The notes beneath the pieces were generated by a model. It did not search any database, was not told the origin of the DNA, and worked only from the letters and a program-made list of their open reading frames with translations. A stretch of 64,000 bases of DNA from Ruminococcus sp. HUN007 (GTDB lineage Bacteria > Bacillota > Clostridia > Oscillospirales > Ruminococcaceae). The position numbers were made by a program, and so were the translations under genes. Location of the stretch: the NCBI RefSeq assembly GCF_000712055.1, contig NZ_JOOA01000002.1, positions 2,702,001 through 2,766,000 of the forward strand, in the 5' to 3' direction. Positions 57,091-64,000 of the stretch are shown here, in pieces; the stretch's first letter is position 1; each line of letters begins with the position of its first letter.

Positions 57091-57212
57091 GGGGTTGAGG
57101 AGCGATAACAGCGAAAAAGCACGAGTTCCTGAAATGGTATCGACGCCTTTTGATAATAGAAAAGTCTGCTCAGCTTCGGGCAGATTTAGTCACGGAATAT
57201 TTTGAATACCAC

Positions 57213-57242
57213 TTGAATTTCTGATGAATTCTATGCTATAAT
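57213..57242 (+). promoter_or_regulatory. Promoter of the toxin-antitoxin pair
   Basis: TTGAAT (57213-57218), an 18-bp spacer and an extended -10 TGCTATAAT (TATAAT 57237-57242). Confidence 0.65.
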
Positions 57243-57298
57243 TAAATAAGCAAGGAAACAAGGAAATCATTTTACAAAGAAACAAGGAGAGTGGTCAT

Positions 57299-57670
57299 AT
57301 GTCGTTAGCTTTAAATATAACACCAGAGCAGAAACGCGTAACTATTTCATCAAAGCGTCAGTTTACGATTCCGCAGAAATATTATTCAGAACTTGGCTTT
57401 GACAAAGAAGCAATTTGTATTAAGGGTGATGGTATGCTTATTATTCGCCCTGCATCATCGGAATCCGGAGGAGAGTTTGCTGAACAGATTCTTGCAGAAC
57501 TTATTAAAGAAGGTTTTTCAGGTGAAGAACTCCTTAAAGAATTTAAAATCAGACAGGCTAAGGTACGTCCTGCTGTGGAGGCAATGCTTGAAGCTGCAAG
57601 GAAAGCTGCTGAAGGGAACGGAAAATACTCGACTGTTGAAGATGTTTTCGGAACGGAGGATCAGACGTGA
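57299..57670 (+). CDS. AbrB/SpoVT-type antitoxin
   Basis: 123 residues from ATG 57299 (AAGGAGAG upstream). The N-terminal swapped-hairpin DNA-binding domain is clear: RVTISSKRQFTIPQKYYSELGFDKEAICIKGDGMLIIRP. A helical, acidic C-terminal part would bind the toxin. Its stop overlaps the next gene's GTG start by 4 bp (GTGA). With the RelE/ParE-like partner it forms a type II toxin-antitoxin operon, in which the antitoxin normally also represses its own promoter. Confidence 0.85.
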   Translation: MSLALNITPEQKRVTISSKRQFTIPQKYYSELGFDKEAICIKGDGMLIIRPASSESGGEFAEQILAELIKEGFSGEELLKEFKIRQAKVRPAVEAMLEAARKAAEGNGKYSTVEDVFGTEDQT

Positions 57671-57975
57671 CGAATGTAAGAATCCTTCCGCCGGCAGCAA
57701 AGTATTTTAAGAAGCTGAAAGACAAGCAGCTTAAGAAATTATATCTTGATGCAATAAACGCTGTAACGCTTGATCCGACAATAGGAGAAGAAAAAACAGG
57801 TGATCTGAGTGGAGTAAGAGGTTATGATATATACTATAACCGAATCAATTATGAACTTGCATATACGGTGGAGTATGTTCAGAAAGAGGACAGTGATGAA
57901 GTTGAAGTGGTTATCATTATTATGGCAGGAACAAGAGAAAACTTTTATGATGAACTGAAAAGATACTGGAAATAA
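57667..57975 (+). CDS. RelE/ParE-family toxin
   Basis: 102 residues with a GTG start overlapping the antitoxin stop. The RelE/ParE fold pattern is visible: an N-terminal helical pair (ILPPAAKYFKKLKDKQLKKLYLDAI), the core strands GDLSGVRGYDIYYNRINYELAYTV and the C-terminal VEVVIIIMAGTRENFYDELKRYW with the typical Arg and late aromatic residues. Relatives cut mRNA at the ribosome or poison gyrase; which applies here cannot be told. Confidence 0.82.
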   Translation: MTNVRILPPAAKYFKKLKDKQLKKLYLDAINAVTLDPTIGEEKTGDLSGVRGYDIYYNRINYELAYTVEYVQKEDSDEVEVVIIIMAGTRENFYDELKRYWK

Positions 57976-57999
57976 AAAGGTACCAATTATATAAAACAA

Positions 58000-58036
58000 A
58001 AGGCATCGTCCTCTGAAATGAGAACGATGCCTTAAT
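58000..58036 (+). terminator. Bidirectional terminator between the toxin and the FtsX-type permease
   Basis: AAGGCATCGT (58000-58009) and ACGATGCCTT (58024-58033) with an added CTC/GAG pairing inside; T-rich downstream on both strands. Confidence 0.82.
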
Positions 58037-58038
58037 TT

Positions 58039-60768
58039 TTATTCCACCGATTTAAGCGATTCTGCCATATTGATGCGTACAAGCTTTATTTCCATGAAAA
58101 GACTTACAATGAAGTTGAAGAGGAAGGTGAGGGTGATGCTGTACAGAAAACTTTCACGCAGTATTTTCGCACTGAAATCCACAAGATCGACTTTGATCTG
58201 TGCCATTACGAAGCGGTGCAGGAATATGCCGGCGACGGCGCCGACGGCGGTACCCATTGCGGTGAGTGCAAGGTTTTCGCGCATGACGTAGGATGATGTT
58301 TCGCGGTGGAAGAAACCGAGGACTTTTATGGTCGCTATCTCGCGGACACGTTCGGTAATGTTGATGTTCGTGAGATTGTAAAGAACGATGAAAGCAAGTC
58401 CGGCTGCGCAGACGATAACAACGAGTACGATGTAATCGAGACTTCCCATCATCTTTCCGAGACGTGTTTTAAGATTGTCGAAGACCATCATCTGCATTAC
58501 GTGACTGTTTTTCGATACGGCTGCGGAAGCTTCGTTTATATCCATGTCTTTTCTGAAATTTAAGAATGCACAGTTGAGTTCCGTTTCCGTGTCCAGCTGC
58601 TCGTTCATGGTTCCGATTCCGAGAAAGACAACGTTATATACATGGTTTTCAAATATGCCGGTGACTTTAACATTCAGCTCACGCATATCCTCATCACGAA
58701 GCTTCATCATGCTTCCGGTCTGTATGCCGTAGCGGTCGGCAATGCTGTGACTGATAACCGCTTCACCTTCTGACGGTGCTTTGAGTTTTTTTCCTTTCAT
58801 ATCGCGGAGCACGAAGTAATTATCCATGTTCTCAAAACTTTCTGCGGCATAAATGGTAACACTCTTGACTTTTTTTCCGTACAGAAGATCCCATGATCCG
58901 GTGTAGAGCAGAGTGTGGTCAGTCGTGTTTTCCGCGAGGGTCGTTTCAAGATCTTCCGGCATTTCCGTGCCCGTGTTTCTCAGAACTGCAGATGCGTCTG
59001 CTACCTGTATCTCATCGTACTGGGTATCGGCAAATCCTGCGATGGAATCCTTTAATCCGAATCCGGTGATAAGCAGGGCAGTGCATCCGCCGATGCCGAG
59101 TATCATCATGAACAGCCTCTTTTTATAGCGGAAGATGTTTCTTATTGATACCTTGTGGAGAAAGCTGATATGGTTCCAGATAAAACCGATGTACTCAAGA
59201 AGAACTCTCTTTCCCGGTTTCGGAGCTTTCGGTCTCATCAGTTCCGCAGCTGTTTCCGAGAGTTCGGCACGGCAGCTTGACCATGTGACACCGACTGAGC
59301 ACAGAAGTGATACGGTAAGTGCGATAACAGCAAGATCGCGGCTGAAAATGTAGCGTACAGGCAGAGGAAGATACATAAGCGTGTATGTCTTCCAGATGAT
59401 TCTCGGGAACAGATAGCTTCCGGCTGCGTAGCCGCCCGCGCATCCGATCACAGCTGCAAGTCCGGAGTAGAACATGAATTTTCCCATGACCGTGCCTTCG
59501 GAATATCCGAGAGCTTTCAGTATTCCTATCTGCGTGCGCTGATCCTCGACCATACGGCTCATCGTTGTCATACAGACGAGAGCAGCTACCAGTATGAAGA
59601 ATACAGGAAATACCTTTGCGACCTGCGCTACTATATCGGAGTCGCTTTCAAAGCAGGCGTATCCGATGTTTGTATTTCTGTCAAGCACGTATGTTTCAGC
59701 TTTCTGAAGCTTTGCAAGTTCCTTTTCGCCTTTTTCGATCTCGGCTTTACCGTCTTTTATCTGTTTTTCGTAATCAGCGAGCGAGGTCTCATATTCTTTA
59801 AGACCGTTTTCATATTCAGCATACGCGGAATCGTACTGTTCCTTTCCTGATGCATACTGTTCCGGCATGATATCCTTTATTTTTTCAAGTTCTTCAAGCT
59901 GTCTGTCAAGTTCAGCTTTTCCGTCATCAATTTTCTGCTTCGCCTCATCAAGCTGCTGTTTTCCTTCATTACGCTTATCCTCAAATTCGGCTTTGCCGTC
60001 GTTTAGTTTTTGTTCAGCTTCCTTGTAGATCTTGTCAGACTGCAGTTTAGCGCGGGAATCGGTCAGGCTTTCCCACTGCTTTTCTCTGCCGTCCATATAT
60101 TCTTCATATTCATCGGAATATATGGTATGATCCTGATCAAAACGTATGTAGGCTTCAGTGTAAACTTCTATATTGAAGGCTTCCTTCGGCAGATAGACAA
60201 AAGTCTTTATCTCACCGTTGCCGAGAGATGTGTTTCCGCGTTCAAAGTTGATGTAAAGAGGGGAGTCAGCAAGTCCGACTACGGTAAATGCGTTTGTTTT
60301 AAGTCTGTTTTTTACCGAATCAGGATTGCTGTCCGCAAGAGTGATCTGACTTCCGACCGTGGCTTTTCCGGTTTCGGCGATGCACTCATTTTCGTTCTCA
60401 GGCATTCTGCCTTCCGTGAGTTTTATACTGTTCACACCTTCCGTCAGGGAATGTGCCTTCACTACATGTTCGTTAAGTCCGGCTCTGATAAAATCAAGGC
60501 TGTACGCACCTTCAGCGAACCTGACGTCTTTCTGCTTACGGAAGAAATCAATATCTTCTTCCTGCCATCCGACTGCGGAAAGCAGTCTGTAATCGTAGAA
60601 CTGCTGCTCTTCAAGAAAGCGGTTTATCGTATCGATCATTGCAGGAGTAGTTATTCTTACTCCCGTGAAAAATCCGACTCCGAGAGCAATTATAGCCATT
60701 ATGGCGAAAAATCTTCCGAAGGTACTGCGTATTTCGCGCAGCGTGTTTTTTACTATGGCACTTCTCAT
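58039..60768 (-). CDS. FtsX/MacB-type ABC transporter permease
   Basis: 909 residues. An N-terminal membrane segment (FFAIMAIIALGVGFFTGVRI), a large extracytoplasmic domain including a long coiled coil (about residues 255-365, rich in DGKAE, EAKQK, DYEKQ), a first FtsX block of three membrane segments (about 385-510), another external domain, and a second FtsX block (about 780-900) ending NMAESLKSVE. Both blocks carry the FtsX-like signature (MTTMSRMVEDQRTQIGILKALGYS; REIATIKVLGFFHRET). The ATPase gene ends 4 bp before this start, so the pair is coupled. Such exporters move peptides or lipoproteins or act as mechanotransmitters; the substrate is unknown. Confidence 0.9.
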   Translation of the reverse strand: MRSAIVKNTLREIRSTFGRFFAIMAIIALGVGFFTGVRITTPAMIDTINRFLEEQQFYDYRLLSAVGWQEEDIDFFRKQKDVRFAEGAYSLDFIRAGLNEHVVKAHSLTEGVNSIKLTEGRMPENENECIAETGKATVGSQITLADSNPDSVKNRLKTNAFTVVGLADSPLYINFERGNTSLGNGEIKTFVYLPKEAFNIEVYTEAYIRFDQDHTIYSDEYEEYMDGREKQWESLTDSRAKLQSDKIYKEAEQKLNDGKAEFEDKRNEGKQQLDEAKQKIDDGKAELDRQLEELEKIKDIMPEQYASGKEQYDSAYAEYENGLKEYETSLADYEKQIKDGKAEIEKGEKELAKLQKAETYVLDRNTNIGYACFESDSDIVAQVAKVFPVFFILVAALVCMTTMSRMVEDQRTQIGILKALGYSEGTVMGKFMFYSGLAAVIGCAGGYAAGSYLFPRIIWKTYTLMYLPLPVRYIFSRDLAVIALTVSLLCSVGVTWSSCRAELSETAAELMRPKAPKPGKRVLLEYIGFIWNHISFLHKVSIRNIFRYKKRLFMMILGIGGCTALLITGFGLKDSIAGFADTQYDEIQVADASAVLRNTGTEMPEDLETTLAENTTDHTLLYTGSWDLLYGKKVKSVTIYAAESFENMDNYFVLRDMKGKKLKAPSEGEAVISHSIADRYGIQTGSMMKLRDEDMRELNVKVTGIFENHVYNVVFLGIGTMNEQLDTETELNCAFLNFRKDMDINEASAAVSKNSHVMQMMVFDNLKTRLGKMMGSLDYIVLVVIVCAAGLAFIVLYNLTNINITERVREIATIKVLGFFHRETSSYVMRENLALTAMGTAVGAVAGIFLHRFVMAQIKVDLVDFSAKILRESFLYSITLTFLFNFIVSLFMEIKLVRINMAESLKSVE

Positions 60769-60772
60769 GACA

Positions 60773-61477
60773 TCACCATTCTATAGCATCGATATCTGCC
60801 GGTTCGTCGTTTATGCGGATGTCTGAAACCGTGCCGCTTTTTACAGTGATCACGCGGTCGGCCACAGGTGTTATAGCCTGATTGTGAGTTATTACTATCA
60901 CCGTCATTCCTGTTTTGCGGCAGGTATCATGAAGAAGTTTCAGCACGGATTTTCCGGTTGCGTAATCAAGCGCTCCGGTCGGCTCGTCGCAGAGCAGAAG
61001 CTTCGGATTTTTTGCAAGTGCTCTCGCGATAGCAACACGCTGCTGTTCGCCGCCGGAAAGCTGGGAAGGGAAGTTCTTCATACGTTCAGCAAGACCAACC
61101 TGTCCGAGTACAGCCTTTGCGTCAAGCGGTTCCCGGCATATCTGTGCGGCAAGCTCTACGTTTTCAAGTGCGGTCAGATTCGGTACAAGGTTATAGAACT
61201 GAAATACAAAACCTACATCGTATCTTCTGTATGCCGTAAGTTTTCTTCTTTTCAGTGCAGATATCTCGTTTCCGTCAAGAAAAACGCTGCCTTCCGTGAG
61301 AGTCTCCATGCCGCCGAGTATATTTAGTATAGTTGTTTTTCCGGCGCCGGATGCTCCGACTATAACACAGAATTCACCTTTGTTAATTTCAAAATTGACG
61401 TCCTTCAGGGCATGTATCTCTACTTCGCCCGACTTATACGTCTTTTTTACATTTTTAAATTCTACGTATGCGCTCAT
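60773..61477 (-). CDS. MacB/LolD-type ABC transporter ATPase
   Basis: 234 residues, AAAGGAATAAC before ATG. Walker [11 protein letters not shown]-loop [18 protein letters not shown], signature [16 protein letters not shown], Walker [13 protein letters not shown] and the switch His in VIVITHN are all intact. It powers the FtsX-type permease encoded directly downstream. Confidence 0.95.
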   Translation of the reverse strand: MSAYVEFKNVKKTYKSGEVEIHALKDVNFEINKGEFCVIVGASGAGKTTILNILGGMETLTEGSVFLDGNEISALKRRKLTAYRRYDVGFVFQFYNLVPNLTALENVELAAQICREPLDAKAVLGQVGLAERMKNFPSQLSGGEQQRVAIARALAKNPKLLLCDEPTGALDYATGKSVLKLLHDTCRKTGMTVIVITHNQAITPVADRVITVKSGTVSDIRINDEPADIDAIEW

Positions 61478-61514
61478 GTTATTCCTTTCTCTTTTAAAAG
61501 TATATACATATTAC

Positions 61515-61543
61515 AGTATATATGATTTTAAACGATAATTCAA
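61515..61543 (-). promoter_or_regulatory. Promoter of the ABC exporter operon
   Basis: Minus strand TTGAAT (61543-61538), a 17-bp spacer and TATACT (61520-61515), 38 nt before the ATPase start. Confidence 0.65.
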
Positions 61544-61625
61544 TTGAATAATTTAGCTAAAGTTGTTTTTCGTCTGTACATATTCCGCGGCATAATAGAC
61601 AAAGCTGAAACGGCTGAACATTAAA

Positions 61626-61655
61626 AGGCCCCTGATATAATAATACCAGAGGCCT
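61626..61655 (-). terminator. Terminator of the PilT-like gene
   Basis: AGGCCCCTG and CAGAGGCCT form a stem with one mismatch; on the minus strand TTTTAATG follows. Confidence 0.6.
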
Positions 61656-61676
61656 GAAATTTTATTGTCTGTTATA

Positions 61677-62753
61677 TCAGAACATCATCGACGGATCACC
61701 GAGTGTCTGTGAAAGTTCACCCTTGTTTGTACTGTGGTTGAGAGCCATTTCCTTTGTGATGAGTCCTTCACGTACAAGACGTGCAAGGTCGGAATTGAGT
61801 GTGTGCATTCCCTGCGCCTTGCCCATCTGCATGGTGGAAACGAGCTGATGGCACTTTTCAGTTCTTACAAGGTTCATGGCAGCGTCTGTACCGATGAGTA
61901 CTTCAGTTGCTGCAACTCGTCCGTTTCCTGCTGCAAGCGGAACGAGACACTGTGAAATAACGCCGCGGAGAGTTGTCGAAAGCATAGTTCTTACCTGAGC
62001 CTGTGCGTGAGGAGGGCAGGCGTCAATGATACGGTCGATAGTCTGCGGAGCACTTGTTGTATGAAGTGTACCCATTACGAGATGACCTGTTTCAGCAGCT
62101 GTCAGTGCAAGTGAAATAGTTTCGTAGTCACGCATTTCGCCGACGAGGATGATATCCGGGTCTTCACGGAGTGCTGAACGGAGAGCGGCATTGAAGTCCT
62201 TTACATCTGATCCGACTTCACGCTGTCTGATGGTTGCCATATTCTGAACGTATACATATTCTATAGGGTCTTCAATTGTAAGAATGTGAACCGGCTTTGT
62301 GTTGTTGATCTCGTTGATCATAGCAGCAAGTGTTGTTGACTTACCGCTGCCTGTAGGACCTGTAACAAGGATAAGTCCTCTTGGTTCGTTACAGAGTGTC
62401 TTGAGAACTGCCGGAAGTCCCATTGTTTCAAGTGAAGGAGCTGTTGTGTTCAGAAGTCGGAGAACAGCACCTATCTGTCCCTTTGCCCTGAACACATTGA
62501 CTCTGCATCGTGATCCGTCCGGGCTCTGGAGAGCAAAGTCGAGGTCGAAACCGTCATCAAGCTGGCTTCTCTGTTCCTGATTGAGCATTGAAAGAATGAG
62601 GTCTGAAACGTCGTTGTCGGTAAGTTCGATACCGCACGGTTCAAGACTTCCGTGAATTCTGAAAACAGTAGGCAGACCTACTGTAAAATGTATATCCGAA
62701 GTTTTTCTGCTTCTTGCGATCTGAATGATCTCATAAAGATTGTTGATGTTCAT
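61677..62753 (-). CDS. pilT: PilT-like type IV pilus retraction ATPase
   Basis: 358 residues from ATG 62753 (AGGGAGGA upstream); a start at 62852 would add a hydrophobic stretch foreign to the family. N-terminal PAS-like domain with SDIHFTVGLPTVFRIHG, then the RecA-like core: Walker A GPTGSGKST, the Asp box TIEDPIEYVY, Walker B IILVGEMRDYETI, His box GHLVMGTLHTTSA and the AIRNLIRE-like region TLNSDLARLVREGLI. It is a hexameric cytosolic ATPase that powers pilus retraction. No other pilus genes are adjacent in this window. Confidence 0.9.
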   Translation of the reverse strand: MNINNLYEIIQIARSRKTSDIHFTVGLPTVFRIHGSLEPCGIELTDNDVSDLILSMLNQEQRSQLDDGFDLDFALQSPDGSRCRVNVFRAKGQIGAVLRLLNTTAPSLETMGLPAVLKTLCNEPRGLILVTGPTGSGKSTTLAAMINEINNTKPVHILTIEDPIEYVYVQNMATIRQREVGSDVKDFNAALRSALREDPDIILVGEMRDYETISLALTAAETGHLVMGTLHTTSAPQTIDRIIDACPPHAQAQVRTMLSTTLRGVISQCLVPLAAGNGRVAATEVLIGTDAAMNLVRTEKCHQLVSTMQMGKAQGMHTLNSDLARLVREGLITKEMALNHSTNKGELSQTLGDPSMMF

Positions 62754-62842
62754 CGAGTAATCCTCCCTAATCATAAAAATGTATAGAAATAAATTTGCTA
62801 TTCTGATCTTTATTTGTCTGATCAATAAATTGAATAATAATA

Positions 62843-62871
62843 ATTGTAGCACATTTTTGTGAAAATTTCAA
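62843..62871 (-). promoter_or_regulatory. Promoter of the PilT-like gene
   Basis: Minus strand TTGAAA (62871-62866), a 17-bp spacer and TACAAT (62848-62843). Confidence 0.7.
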
Positions 62872-62937
62872 GACTTTAAAGCAAATATGAATACTGCAGT
62901 TTCGGTGCATTTTTCGCATACATCTGATATGTCGATG

Positions 62938-62966
62938 TTGACTAAACTACGCTTTTGTACTATAAT
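62938..62966 (+). promoter_or_regulatory. Promoter of the terminal GGDEF-type gene
   Basis: TTGACT (62938-62943), a 17-bp spacer and TATAAT (62961-62966). Confidence 0.75.
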
Positions 62967-63032
62967 AAACATATATATAAAACAGGGATTAAAGCCGGTA
63001 TACACGGCAATATATTTACAGGGGGTTAAAAT

Positions 63033-64000
63033 ATGGATCTACAGGCACTTGTTGATAAGTTCAAGGTAATCGCAGGGGTCTATGCGTTCGATATACTGCC
63101 GGACGGCAGCTACAGTGAGATACGCATTATGGCAATCAATTCTCTTAACAATATGATGTTCAAGGTCAATCCGGGAGCACCGGACTTTTATCCGGGAGTG
63201 CCGCTGCGCAGTTATTTTACCGAGATAAATCTTGAAAATTTCATGTACAGATGTGCTTCGGGAAATGAACCTTTGTATTCCTATGTAAATGCGTTCGGAA
63301 TGTGGATCAAGGGATTCTATCTGCCGCTTGACGAGGACGGAAACATCATAAATGAAAAAGGCGAGCCGAATACTTCGCCGCGAACAGCATACTGCCTGTA
63401 CATAACAACACGTTCTGCGGAAGCAGATACGGATTATATGACTCAGCACTCCGAAGGAGTTTCATCTGCCGTAATGAATATAAGCCTTAAGCTTCATGAA
63501 ACGCCTAATTATCATCAGGCTATGGCGGCAGCTGTAAATGAGATCAAAAAAGTGTGCGGTTCTGAACGCTGCGCTTTATATACTGTCGATATCAGCAACC
63601 AGCACTGTAATTTCATAAATTCTGACGGCGCTAACCGCGATTTCCTTGAAAACTTTGCTGCGGAAATGGGACGTTCACCGTTCGAAGTAGCGATGTCGTG
63701 GAACAATATTCTTGAGGAAAGCGACTGTCTGCTGCTTGAGGATCTTGAATATGTAAAAGAACGCGATCTGGTATGGTATGATTCGCTGTGCAGATACGAT
63801 GTAAATAATCTTATATTGTATTCAATTCGCAACAATAACATTCTGGTCGGATTTATCTGGGCTGCCAATTTCGACGTTTCAAAACTGATGCGTATCAAGG
63901 AAACTCTTGAACTGACAGCGTTCCTTATTTCATCGGTCATAGCCAATCATCAGATGGTTTCCAGACTTGAAGTTCAGAGTAAAACAGATGGTCTTACACA
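63033..64000 (+). CDS. GGDEF-type protein paralogous to 52007-53423, cut by window end
   Basis: 322 codons are visible, open to the window edge. ATG 63033 with AGGGGG upstream. The N-terminus MDLQALVDKFKVIAGVYAF aligns with MDFQALADSFYAAASIVSV of the gene at 52007, as do PLDEDGNII/LMYEDGNIC, the GAF-like block KKVCGSERCALYTVDIS, the ILVGFIWAANF/LLGYIWAVNF strand and KETLELTAFLISS. It ends at SKTDGLT, exactly where GGDEF domains begin (TDxLTG). A diguanylate cyclase with the same unrecognised input domain is therefore expected. Confidence 0.82.
   Translation, partial: MDLQALVDKFKVIAGVYAFDILPDGSYSEIRIMAINSLNNMMFKVNPGAPDFYPGVPLRSYFTEINLENFMYRCASGNEPLYSYVNAFGMWIKGFYLPLDEDGNIINEKGEPNTSPRTAYCLYITTRSAEADTDYMTQHSEGVSSAVMNISLKLHETPNYHQAMAAAVNEIKKVCGSERCALYTVDISNQHCNFINSDGANRDFLENFAAEMGRSPFEVAMSWNNILEESDCLLLEDLEYVKERDLVWYDSLCRYDVNNLILYSIRNNNILVGFIWAANFDVSKLMRIKETLELTAFLISSVIANHQMVSRLEVQSKTDGLT

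Noticed and set aside
60010..60786. 258-codon plus-strand frame inside the ABC permease gene
   Set aside because: It lies opposite the well-supported FtsX-type coding sequence and has no recognisable domain.
58039..61477. Lantibiotic immunity or bacitracin-type transporter
   Set aside because: The coiled-coil double-FtsX permease with one ATPase fits the MacB-like export type; no two-component system or bacteriocin genes are adjacent.

Overview
The window reads as a chromosomal segment of a low-to-moderate-GC, anaerobic, fibre-degrading Firmicute, most like Ruminococcus (R. flavefaciens/R. albus group). This is an inference from family content: a dockerin-bearing GH9-CBM3 endoglucanase, dockerin-tailed giant surface proteins with Thr-rich linkers, a SCIFF ranthipeptide pair, NfnAB, anaerobic ribonucleotide reductase and c-di-GMP enzymes. 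No rRNA, tRNA or CRISPR array was seen.

Layout. 1-20 kb: two giant paralogous secreted proteins (the first cut by the window edge) made of MBG/YDG-like beta-sandwich repeats, a shared unknown helical segment, a Thr-rich 21-residue repeat stalk, a cohesin-like module and a dockerin. An IS1380-family transposase lies between them. 20-25 kb: a degenerate PHP-phosphatase-like protein, a membrane glycosyltransferase with an overlapping WG-repeat protein, and metK. 25-30 kb: nfnA-nfnB, yajC, then the SCIFF precursor scfA and its radical-SAM maturase scfB. 30-37 kb: two membrane-anchored SGNH hydrolases and a DUF4358 lipoprotein, nrdD-nrdG, and an orphan peptide-binding lipoprotein. 37-44.5 kb: a tyrosine recombinase, a TagD-like cytidylyltransferase, an Rpn-type PD-(D/E)XK protein (minus strand), glmS, a VanZ-like protein and a soluble CapD-like epimerase. 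44.5-54.5 kb: a GGDEF-EAL protein, an M16 pair, lgt, folD, a GGDEF protein and galE. 54.5-63 kb: mostly minus strand, with the GH9 cellulase, an ABC exporter of the FtsX/MacB type and a PilT-like ATPase, plus an AbrB/RelE toxin-antitoxin pair on the plus strand. The window ends inside a second GGDEF-type paralogue.

Two window-wide patterns matter most. First, a ~110-118 bp structured palindromic element occurs six times, always intergenic and always in the same orientation as the flanking genes. It has conserved hairpins with compensatory changes and a 5' arm that can pair with two alternative partners. I regard it as the best candidate for something undescribed. Second, seven reading-frame breaks in five genes (two giant proteins, the peptide-binding lipoprotein, lgt, a GGDEF protein) are all one-base additions in short homopolymers. 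This points to uncorrected sequencing insertions rather than gene decay, so those genes are annotated as single CDS with the break noted.

Starts were chosen by ribosome binding site. Promoters listed are matches to the sigma-A consensus with 17-18 bp spacers and are untested.
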